A stretch of 37,598 nt of DNA, from positions 1-37,598 of the forward strand of contig CAUYUJ010001406.1 of NCBI GenBank assembly GCA_963575745.1, written 5' to 3'. Both the position numbers and the translations under genes were made by a program. The notes under the pieces were generated by a model. It saw only the letters and a list, made by a program, of their open reading frames with translations. It had not been told where the DNA came from and made no database searches. Origin of the DNA: Prorocentrum cordatum. Lineage: Eukaryota > Sar > Dinophyceae > Prorocentrales > Prorocentraceae. Below are positions 30,428 through 37,598 of this stretch, piece after piece (the first letter of the stretch is position 1; every line of letters starts with the position of its first letter).

Positions 30428-31197
30428 TTGGCTGACCCGGCCTTAAGAGACAAAGTGGTGACTTTGGGTGGGTTTTGCTAAGGTTTGAAAGATATTTGAC
30501 AAATCATTTTGAGAAACCAGATTTTTCTCACGTGTAGTGGATTATGCCGCGTCTGCCAGTTAAATTCTCAAGTCTGTAGCTGCCCAGTGGTAACTTTTGG
30601 GTGGTTTTGCGAAGATTCGAAAGATATTTGACCATTTATTCCCGGAGAGCTCTCTGAGAGCTAGAGGGTTTTAGATTAGAAGCCGGACGGTGGTGGTGCC
30701 CGCCAGCAGCCCATCTCCGCCGCTCCACGATCCCCGCAGCGACTCGCCCGGGCCGGCAGCGGGTTCGGGAGAGCTTCCAGCGCGCGTCCACGCGAGCCTG
30801 CACGCGTGCAGGCACGCGCGGAAGCGTTCCTGGGAGCGCTTCAGAAGCGCTTCTGGGGAGCTCCCAGAGCTCTTGAAGAAAGATTTCTCCCGTCCGAGAA
30901 GGTCTTTTTGCTCTCCGGGTTTTGGATGCTACCAAGTTTCGAGAAAGCAGATTTTTCGCACCTGTGCTGGGTTAAGGCGCGTCTGCCAGTAAAATTTTCA
31001 GGTCCGTAGCTGCACTATTACTATCAAAACACTTGGAGCAACCGACGTTGGATAAAAACAGAAAAACGTCATTTTTCGAGTTTCTCAGGTCTTGCTCTAG
31101 ACGCTTTCTTCATGCTTACCGAGGAGCGCCGTGTGAGAAAAGAGCTCTACGAGCGCCCCGGCGGTAACCTGGTTGACGGTTTACCGCCGGTTCCCAG
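30428..31197 (+). mobile_element. HB' element, rearranged, with HC inserted
   Basis: HB' text at 30428-30638 and 30937-31197, ending GAGCTCTACGAG, hairpin 31158-31190, TTCCCAG. An internal join at about 30592 (GCTGCCCAG to TGGTAACTTTTGG) repeats an earlier HB segment and suggests two HB copies merged at a former CAG/T boundary without a hairpin. Confidence 0.68.
30639..30936 (+). mobile_element. HC element, complete (298 bp), reference copy
   Basis: Starts TTCCCGGAGAGCTCTCTGAG and ends GCTCTCCGGGTTTTGG then ATGCTACCAAG before T30937. Host HB' flanks ACCATTTA and TTTCGAGAAAGCAG rejoin to ACCATTTATTT-type text of HB. It has an exact 18-bp palindrome GCCTGCACGCGTGCAGGC at 30796-30813. Inverted repeat CCCGGAGAGC / GCTCTCCGGG near the ends. 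Confidence 0.85.
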
Positions 31198-31247
31198 ACG
31201 ATTCCCCTGGCGGTAAGAAAGGTTGACGGTTTACCGCCGGCGCCCAG
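31198..31247 (+). repeat. HA 3' hairpin remnant
   Basis: Only the HA hairpin (about 31206-31240) and CGCCCAG remain, directly after the hairpin of the preceding HB', giving two hairpins in tandem within 90 bp. Confidence 0.75.
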
Positions 31248-31826
31248 TTGGCAAGGAAAATCTCGACGGACCTTTTGCTGACTTTTGGTCGGTTGAAAAT
31301 TTTGCTCTCGAAATTCAACCACCATTCGTTAGAGCTCCAGTATTTTTTCCCGTGATATTCGATCTTATTCCCGCTCGTCATCTTAATCTTAGCTCGATCG
31401 GGTACCTTTTACTCCCAAAAAGCGTCCAGGCGGGATCGGCCGTTTCGAGTCATCTTGATACGCGTTGTCGGTACATTGGACTTAACTCGAGATACAGGAC
31501 AGCTACAGAGCTGGTAAGCACACCTTATCGATTCAGAATCATCAGGCGCGTTCGTCTGTTGCATTCAGAGGTCTGAACTCGGTCTGCTAGCCGAGCTAGG
31601 TCCGCAAACCTATTCGTATTATTCGAGTCATCTTGACAGATGCTCTCGGTTTTCTGTACTTAACTCGAGCTATGCGACAGCTAGAGAGACGATGCTTACA
31701 GAAACCGATTCAGAATCATCAGTTGCGTTTGTCTGTTGAATCCAGAGCTCTGAACTCGGTCTGCTGCCCGATCTAGAATTGCGAAACTGTTCGTATTGTT
31801 CGAGTCATCTTGAGAGATGCTGTCGG
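31248..31826 (+). mobile_element. HA 5' half
   Basis: TTGGCAAGGAAAATCTCG through the ATATTCGATCTTATTCCCGC block and two to three subrepeats, interrupted after GATGCTGTCGG by the HA at 31827. The continuation was not found downstream. Confidence 0.75.
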
Positions 31827-32964
31827 TAACTCGTAGAGCTTCCCTTAGCAAGTTGTTGCTGGAAGCTTAAGAGTAATTCCGGGGCGCTGGAGAGCTAGTT
31901 CGCAAGAACAATCTCGACGGACCTTTTGCTGACTTTTGGTCGGTTGAAAATTTTGCTCTCGAAATTCAACCATTCGTTAGAGCTCTAGTATTTTTTCCCG
32001 TGATATTCGATCTTATTCCCGCTCGCCATCTTGATCTCAGCTCGATCGGGTAGCTTTTACTGTCAAAAAGCGTCCTGGCGGGATCGGTCGTTTCGAGTCA
32101 TCTTGATACGCTCTCTCGGTGTATTGCACTTAACTCGAGATACAGGACAGCTACAGAGCTGGTGAGCACACCTTATGCACTCAGAATAATGAGACGCGTT
32201 CGTCTGTTGTATCCAGAGGTCTGAACTCGGTCTGCTAGCCGAGCTAGGTCCACAAATCTATTCGTATTATTCGAGTCATCTTGACAGGCGCTCTCGGTTT
32301 TCTGTACTTAACTCGGGCTATATGACATCTACAGAGCTGATACTCACAAAAACCGATTCATAATCATCAGTCGCGTTCGTCTGTTGAATCCAGAGCTCTG
32401 AACTCGGTCTGCTGCCCGATCTAGAATCACGAAACTATTCGTATTGTTCGAGTCATCTTGAGAGGTGCTGTCGGTTTTCTGTACTGAACTCAGGCTGTAG
32501 GGGGGGGCGGGCCTACAGTGCAGGTGGTCACAGGAATCGATTCGAAGACGTCAGGCGCGTCCTTTCGTCGAATCCAGAGCTCGGAACTCGGTCTGCTGTT
32601 CGAACTAGGTCCGTGAAACTAGTCGTATTGCTCGAGTCATTCTGAGAGGTGCTGTCAGTATTGTGCACTAACTCGGGCTGTAGGGGGGCTGCAGGGCTGG
32701 TAATCACAGGAATCGATGTTCGAGTCATCTTAAGAGGTGCTGTCGATTTACGCACGTAACTCGGGCTGTAGAAGACCTAGAGAGCTCGTACAGAAGACAA
32801 TCCAGAAGCATCGGGGGCGTTCGGCTGTTGCATCGAGAGGTCTGAAATCGCTTGGGCTGAAAAACTATTCGTTCTCTGCAATTTTTTCGACATTATATAT
32901 TGTCAGGAAGCTCTACGAGTCCCCCGGCGGTAAGAAAGGTTGACGGTTTACCGCCGGCGCCCAG
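31827..32964 (+). mobile_element. HA element, both ends present (1138 bp)
   Basis: TAACTCGTAGAGCTTCCC to hairpin 32924-32957 and CGCCCAG before T32965. A subrepeat deletion at about 32716 (GAATCGATGTTCGAGTC) explains the short length. Confidence 0.82.
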
Positions 32965-33684
32965 TTGGTCGAGCCGACCAGAAAGGACAAAGTGATAACT
33001 TTTGGGTGGTTTTGCGAATATTTGAAAGATATTTGACCATTTATCTTGAGAAAGCAGATCTTGTCTCGTAGAGCTCTCATGCTCAGGAATTCGGCGACAG
33101 GGTGGAGCTAGTTTGCGAAATTTCGAAAAGGGACGCGATCGTACCATCCGCGGCCTGGCTCAGCCGATTTTGCAGCTCTAACCATTCGTTTTGGCTGATA
33201 ATTGCGCAGAGCGAAGCTTTGCATCGCAGAAGTTGCCTCTCGAATTCTCAGCTCATTCCGTCGACAAATTCTTTTGAGCGAAGCCAGGGACTTGGCTTCA
33301 TATTGACATAAAAGTGGGAAATTGAAGATTTGAAGAAAATCTACTGCGAAGTTCTCTGCTTCGATTCTGGGCACTCTTACGCGTGGAAGGAGCTCTACGA
33401 GGTTCCCGGCGGTGACCAGGTTGACGGTTCACCGCCGGCACCAGTTTGCACTTGTAAGCGACTATGAGGGCCTCTGCGTCTTAATATGAGCTCTGTAGGC
33501 GCACTTTTACTATGAAAACACTTGGAGCAACCATCTTTATGTCGACATGAAAAAAATCAATTTTGCCTTTTTCGAGAAATGCCTCCATAAGCTCTCTCTT
33601 TCGACTCTCAGCACTCTCATGCGTGAAAGGAGCTCTACGAGGTCCCCGGCGGTGACCAGGTTGACGGTTCACCGCCGGCGCCAG
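32965..33684 (+). mobile_element. HB element interrupted by HD
   Basis: HB text at 32965-33061 and 33445-33684. Joining GAAAGCAGATCTT to TTTGCACTTG restores HB text (compare 2797-2820). It ends GAGCTCTACGAGGT, hairpin 33646-33678, CCAG before T33685. The 5' end is missing. Confidence 0.8.
33062..33444 (+). mobile_element. HD element, complete (383 bp)
   Basis: Second HD copy: TCTCGTAGAGCTCTCATG start (first bases changed), GAATTCGGCGACAGG interior, GAGCTCTACGAGGT, hairpin 33406-33438, CCAG before T33445. Confidence 0.78.
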
Positions 33685-33715
33685 TTTTGCTCTCCGGGTT
33701 TTGGACGCTACCAAG
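33685..33715 (+). mobile_element. HC 3' end fragment
   Basis: TTTTGCTCTCCGGGTTTTGG followed by ACGCTACCAAG is the last 31 bp of an HC element; everything upstream of it is missing. It abuts the start of LINE B. Confidence 0.7.
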
Positions 33716-33746
33716 TGGACGCGTCAAGGCGTCCACTTGGTAGCGT
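33705..33746. repeat. 18-bp perfect inverted repeat at LINE B start
   Basis: ACGCTACCAAGTGGACGC (33705-33722) and its exact complement (33729-33746) are separated by GTCAAG. The outer half is the HC 3' end and its mirror copy. Confidence 0.9.
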
Positions 33747-34208
33747 GGCTCAAGGCGTCTGGATCAAGGCGTCTGGATCCCACAGGCGTCTAGCGTGTGG
33801 GAGGGGGGTGCGTCGCCGCGGGCGGCGCGGCAGCCATCGCTGCCTTCTTCGTCTTCTTCGGGTTCAGCGAGATCGAGGTCAGCTAGGCCGCTGCACTTGT
33901 TATTGTTATTGTGTGTGCTAGGCCGCCTGCACTTGTTATTGTTATTGCTACTGCTGCAATTGTCTCTTTTCCTCTCTCTTGGAACGACGGAGTGCTGGGG
34001 ATCCGACTTCAGTCACGCGGACTGGGACTATCTTGCTAGACAGGTCGGGACACCTCGAGGTGACAGGAGAGCTGTTATTTGTGTGCCATCGCTCACACCA
34101 ACAGTACCGTTTGTGCAGGGTGAAGGTTACGATTTCAATATCTTGCGTAACCACTTCGTGCAGGGTGAAGGTTACGATTTCAATATCTTACGCAGCCACA
34201 AAAGGAAG
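33716..34208 (+). other. LINE B 5' leader with short direct repeats
   Basis: No convincing gene. It holds a repeated AAGGCGTCTGGATC motif (about 33752-33780), a twofold GCACTTGTTATTGTTATTG segment (about 33892, 33928) and a 45-bp direct repeat (34113-34157 and 34158-34202). The 45-bp units keep the ORF1 frame (each encodes VQGEGYDFNILR), so ORF1 may begin upstream of 34209; the frame is open from 33795. The leucine-rich stretch there comes from the TTATTG repeats and is not evidence of a membrane protein. Confidence 0.6.
34113..34202 (+). repeat. 45-bp direct repeat, two copies
   Basis: GTGCAGGGTGAAGGTTACGA starts at 34113 and again at 34158, with three or so mismatches near the ends of the units. 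It lies just upstream of the ORF1 Met; such duplications are common in LINE leaders. Confidence 0.88.
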
Positions 34209-35309
34209 ATGGCTGCAGCAGGTTCTTCAGTTTCAGGTGTTGCACCAGCGATGCCAGCAGGTTCTTCAGTTTCAGGTGCTCCAGGCTTGCATGCGGTGGG
34301 CCAGGACATGACAATTGATGATGGGGGTGGGGCGTTTGCTAGAGCTGTCCGTGCTCGTAATGTCAAAGGAGGAGGGAAAGGAGAAGGAGGAGGTGCGGGA
34401 CAAACGTTGGGTGCGAATGAGGTTGCCCAGGAAGCTGGCCTTGACATTGAACAGATGTTTCGATCCATCATGACGGGACAACAGACTATGACGGCAGACA
34501 TGCAATCGTTCAGGAACTCTATTCGTACGGAAATGGACGGTCTGAAAACATCTCTGGACTCCAGGGTATCAAAAACAGAATCGGCGATCCAGGACCTCAC
34601 CAATGAAGTTCAGAAGCTCAAGCAGGGGGGCGGGCTGTCGGTAGCAAGTGGATCCACGAAGGCGGGTACGGACAGGCACGATCCTGGTTGGAATCCACGT
34701 TATGTTGAGTTCAAGGGGTGGGTTTCAAGGGAGGGATGGAGGAACCGTGAGATACGTCAGCGGGAGGCTCTTTCACAGGAGGCACTGACGACGGCGATGA
34801 ATGGTCTCATTGACTCTAAACAAATTGATGCTACACAGAGGGTGGCACTGGACTTGGATCGGACGGTTCAGGAGAATACTGGTAGATATTGGCCGTACAC
34901 GAGGGGGAGAATCTATTTCAAGCTAGGTACATCCTCTGAGATCCTATGGGAAGCGAAACGTGTGTGGGAGAATGACTACAGGCGGGGACTCACTTCATTG
35001 CCTCCCAATGTGCGATTTCAAGTTGAATGCCAGCCATGGAAGATAGAACATGTTCGGGCGGTAGGACCGTTTCAAGCACTATTTTCTGACATCAAGAAAA
35101 ATGCGACAGCTATTCTTCGAGGTGAGACGGGTCCGCCAATGACATATATGTGGTATATGCCGAATGCTGATGATACTACACAAAAGACTTTGATTGCAGA
35201 ATGGGGACCGACAAAAGGATGGAACCTCTATGGTGATAATTTGACACACGTTGAGCCCGATATTAATCAGGTGCAGTTTCTTCAGACACTACGGTGCCCG
35301 AATCATTGA
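34209..35309 (+). CDS. LINE B ORF1 (coiled-coil, gag-like) protein
   Basis: 366 residues from Met34209, chosen because the sequence becomes protein-like there. The frame is open upstream to 33795, so an earlier start is possible. Residues 1-30 include a 13-residue near-repeat (AGSSVSG twice), 40-75 are Gly-rich and basic, and about 80-140 form a predicted coiled coil (FRNSIRTEMDGLKTSLDSRV and following). 161-366 is a mixed alpha-beta region with RYVEFKGWV and RIYFKLG strands and many Trp. The arrangement resembles LINE ORF1 proteins, which trimerise through a coiled coil and coat element RNA; that role is inferred, I recognise no specific domain. It ends at TGA 35307-35309, in frame with ORF2. 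Confidence 0.75.
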   Translation: MAAAGSSVSGVAPAMPAGSSVSGAPGLHAVGQDMTIDDGGGAFARAVRARNVKGGGKGEGGGAGQTLGANEVAQEAGLDIEQMFRSIMTGQQTMTADMQSFRNSIRTEMDGLKTSLDSRVSKTESAIQDLTNEVQKLKQGGGLSVASGSTKAGTDRHDPGWNPRYVEFKGWVSREGWRNREIRQREALSQEALTTAMNGLIDSKQIDATQRVALDLDRTVQENTGRYWPYTRGRIYFKLGTSSEILWEAKRVWENDYRRGLTSLPPNVRFQVECQPWKIEHVRAVGPFQALFSDIKKNATAILRGETGPPMTYMWYMPNADDTTQKTLIAEWGPTKGWNLYGDNLTHVEPDINQVQFLQTLRCPNH

Positions 35310-35345
35310 CGGGGCGGTAGGGCTGCGACAGAGACCGTGGTCGCA
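35307..35345 (+). promoter_or_regulatory. Candidate stop-codon readthrough signal (TGA-CGG plus stem-loop)
   Basis: ORF1 ends TGA followed by CGG, and the same frame stays open for at least 763 codons. Fourteen bases downstream of the TGA a 6-bp stem forms, TGCGAC (35324-35329) with GTCGCA (35340-35345), around a 10-nt loop. TGA-CGG followed by RNA structure is a known readthrough class in some RNA viruses. No in-frame Met precedes the endonuclease TWN motif, so ORF2 needs readthrough or a non-AUG start. Confidence 0.5.
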
Positions 35346-37598
35346 ACCTGGAATGTGCAGAAAATATCCGACGGTCAAGTACCCAACCTGGTCGCTGCAT
35401 GTGAAGCCAGGTCAATTCAAATGGTGTGCCTGCAAGAGTGTGAGCATACCAGTGCAAATACTTTTAACAGATGTGGATGGGAGATTCACTATAGCTCCTG
35501 CTCCAAGGCGGCGGTTGCATGGTGCAGGGATTGGGCACCACATGTGATTGCTCGACGGAGTGGGGTACGATTTGCGTGTGTTGAATTCAGGGGTGCTCTA
35601 GTTACATCAGTGTATCTACCATGTGTGATGCGTGATGTGGACCACTTGGGGGAATATTTAGATGTACTTACTAAGTGCAGTGTTACTATGTTTCAAACTA
35701 CACAGGCTGGAGTCATACCATGGGTGGGGATGGATGCTCAGACGGAACTTGAACCAGATATGCTGGGAATGACGGGAGGAGGTCTTATGCAGGTGGACGG
35801 GAGGAGGGAGGAGGCGAACTACCATGCAGAGAGGAGGGACATGCTTATGAGGTTCATGAGTACTTGGGGGATCTGTGCGGCGAACACATATGGAGACCGA
35901 CGTATCACACATATACCGTACTGTTCCACACATGTGCAGCGTGTGCTTGACTATATACTCATCCCTACACGTTGGTGCGCGGATGAGGCAAGAGCTCACC
36001 AGGAAATGAGATGCCAGGTCCAGTTTGTGGAACCCATCAAAGCTACGCCAGGTATACGTGCAAAAGCCAGTGCCTATAGTGATCACGCTCTGGTCTGGGT
36101 AAATCTCAAGACGACGGAGATCAGGCGCCCAGCTTTGCCACCCCGCCCTGTGTCCATGGTTGGCTGGCAGCCGACGGATGACACGGCGAGGAACATGTTT
36201 CGTGTGCTTGCGGATGTGTCGATTGAGGGACTTGCATCGGACACGGTAGGGACGGACCTGCAGCAGGTCGGACGGGTACTCTTGGAGACGGCAAAGCTTG
36301 TGGACCACACTAAGGGGCGCCCCAACTGCAAACCTATTCAGAGGCCCAGGGAGCTCATAGAGGTGGAGTCTGCCATCAGGCGTGGGGCCCTTGGGAATAC
36401 TCGTAAACAACTGCTGCGTAGGAGGAAGACCCTTAGGAGACAGCATAGGAGGAACCAACTCCTGCAGGACCACAGGGGATCCAGTAAGACCTCACGGTGT
36501 ATCCTCAAGGAGCTGGAGTGTGAGGGTGTGCTGACAATGGACAGGACTAGGTGGAGTACGGAGATCACTAGGTATGCGACGGCGTCTTACACGAACTCGG
36601 AGGAGGAAAAACGGACTTTGGAGGCCTTTCAGGAACTCAGACACAACGACCGTGGGGTGGAGGGAAGAGTCATCACGATGGGCATGCTCATGCAGGCTCG
36701 TGCGTCTTTGAAGCCTGGCACGGCACCCGGCAGCGATGGAGTCGTTGCTGAGGTCATTCGTGAGTTGCCGTGGAGGAGCCTCTTGTTTGTGCGGCGTGCT
36801 TTCCAGAGGATTTTCGAGCAGGGAGCCTCCAGCCCTGAGACGTGGAGGCAGCTCAGTATCCAACTTGTGCCGAAGATGCGGGATGCTACACGACTCTCCA
36901 ACACCAGAGGGATTTGCCTGATCAGTGTGATGAGTAAATGGTACATGGCATGTGTGTTGCAGTTTATTGATGCATTTCCTGTGAACCGACGGTTGTGCAC
37001 ATACGGATTTGAGAAGGATCAGAAGGTTACTAACGTCACGGCACCACTATCACATCTTACTAGACATGCAAATGTGTGGGGGAAGGCGGAGTCTATGCAC
37101 GTGGGAGTCTTGGACATACACAAAGCTTTCGATAATGTCACACTGCACACTATCATCAAGGCCATGCTGTACCTTAAGTACCCTGTGTGCCTCATCAGAG
37201 CCATTGTGGAGCCCATGCTGGATAACATTGCTACCTTTGAGTTTCAGAACGTGTGCGGCGATGAGGTGAGATACAACAAATCGGTCCGAACGGGAGGTAA
37301 GGAGGGACCCATACTTTTCAATATTGTCTTGGAGGCCATCTGGGGATCTGTGATTCAGACTTGGGATACCTTAGGATACGGTGTCCGACTGGAAGGGGAG
37401 GGGACGGACGGTGCTCTTGTACACCACTTCTTGTGGGCGGACAATGTTACGCTCTGTGCTGCATCGCAGCTCCAGCTACAACAGATGATCGGTATGATGA
37501 CGGTAACACTCAGACGGGCAGGGATGGACTGGAAGGAGGACTCTTTGGCGTATGTACTTTTTGGCCAGACGTACACAGGTGGCGATCCGCCGCTGCTC
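35310..37598 (+). CDS. LINE B ORF2: endonuclease-reverse transcriptase (partial)
   Basis: Open from the codon after the ORF1 TGA to the window end, 763 codons with no stop. Numbering from 35310, the N-terminal domain is an APE-type endonuclease that would nick target DNA: TWNVQ (13-17), VCLQE (E43), PWVGMDAQ (D142, with Q where many have N nearby), QRVLDYI (D214) and AYSDHALV (D258, H259). The reverse transcriptase has TAPGSDGV (D476), RGICLISVMSKWYMA (motif 2), VLDIHKAFDNV (motif A, D602), VRTGGKEGPILFN (motif B), HFLWADNVT (motif C, D711-N712) and MDWKEDSLAYVLFG (motif D). Any RNase H part lies beyond the window. The first in-frame Met (residue 38, in MVCLQE) would remove an endonuclease motif, so it is unlikely to be the start. 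All key catalytic positions I can recognise are intact, so the copy may be young. Confidence 0.88.

Larger units (their letters stand above)
33716..37598 (+). mobile_element. LINE B: non-LTR retrotransposon, 3' part beyond window
   Basis: Starts after the HC end, has a ~490-bp leader, ORF1 (34209-35309), and an endonuclease-reverse transcriptase frame from 35310 to the window edge. It is distinct from LINE A but of the same general type: both have the LWADN and RTGGxEGP boxes. The true 5' boundary is uncertain within 33716-33790. No target duplication can be tested because the 3' end is not in the window. Confidence 0.85.

Noticed and set aside
922-33678. Bacterial intrinsic terminators at the GC-rich hairpins
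   Set aside because: No following U-run and no adjacent genes. The hairpins lie at a fixed place at element ends with matching inverted repeats.
922-33678. Classic MITE / DNA transposon interpretation
   Set aside because: Ends are asymmetric (hairpin on one side only), and the host text rejoins without the 2-10 bp duplications that DDE transposases leave.
33795-34208. Signal peptide or membrane segment from the leucine-rich upstream extension of ORF1
   Set aside because: The leucines come from TTATTG microsatellite-like repeats in the leader; protein-like composition starts near 34209.
35658-36473. 271-residue minus-strand ORF
   Set aside because: Antisense shadow of LINE B ORF2, whose frame carries clear endonuclease motifs across the same bases.
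1-37598. Autonomous Helitron Rep-helicase, tRNA or rRNA genes
   Set aside because: Looked for conserved helicase and rolling-circle motifs in the translated frames and for structural RNA landmarks; found none.

Overview
This window is transposon-dense eukaryotic nuclear DNA. I see no host gene, no rRNA, no tRNA and no bacterial gene organisation. The best guess for the source is a dinoflagellate or a close alveolate relative. The two LINE reverse transcriptases share a W-A-D-N catalytic box and an R-T-G-G-x-E-G-P box, features I associate with dinoflagellate LINEs, but this is inference and not proof.

Layout. (1) 1-33715, apart from the LINE A and satellite inserts, is a nested mosaic of short non-coding elements. 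I sort them into families by their ends. HA is about 1.2 kb and is built mostly of degenerate ~177-bp subrepeats. HB is about 365-420 bp, with variants HB' and HD. HC is about 300 bp and GC-rich. In the orientation used here ('+' means the hairpin lies at the right-hand, 3' end), an HA or HB element starts TAACTCGTAGAGCTTCC or TACCTCGTAGAGCTC. It repeats that sequence inverted just inside its 3' end, then has a 10-bp-stem hairpin (arms CCGGCGGTRA / TYACCGCCGG, loop containing GGTTGACGG), and ends CAG directly before a host T. HC has its own pair (CCCGGAGAGC / GCTCTCCGGG) and ends in TTGGACGCTACCAAG before T. Where both flanks can be read, the host sequence rejoins without a target duplication. 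Asymmetric terminal inverted repeats, a 3' hairpin and no target duplication are the published signature of Helentron/Helitron2-type rolling-circle transposons and their non-autonomous derivatives (HINEs). No Rep-helicase gene is present here.

(2) 10954-20477 is a resolved Russian-doll nest: an HC element contains an HB element (11138-18523). That HB contains a truncated LINE (LINE A, 11169-13984, minus strand), a 27-copy 77-bp satellite insert (about 14080-16384), an inverted-dimer element (16564-17254) and an HA element (17303-18484). A second resolved nest spans 20550-23756. Elements lie '+' at 1-5374, mostly '-' at 5375-26758, and '+' at 26759-33715.

(3) 33716-37598 is the 5' part of a second LINE (LINE B, plus strand): leader, ORF1 with a coiled coil, then an endonuclease plus reverse transcriptase ORF that runs off the window. 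ORF2 is in the same frame as ORF1 and is separated from it only by TGA-CGG, a stop context known for readthrough, followed by a stem-loop. LINE A carries the 3' half of a similar element: reverse transcriptase, then an in-frame TAG, then an RNase H-like domain whose catalytic motifs appear in circularly permuted order.

How it works together: the LINEs encode their own copy-and-paste machinery, while the HA/HB/HC elements are passive and would need a Rep-helicase supplied from elsewhere. All family names are working labels of mine.
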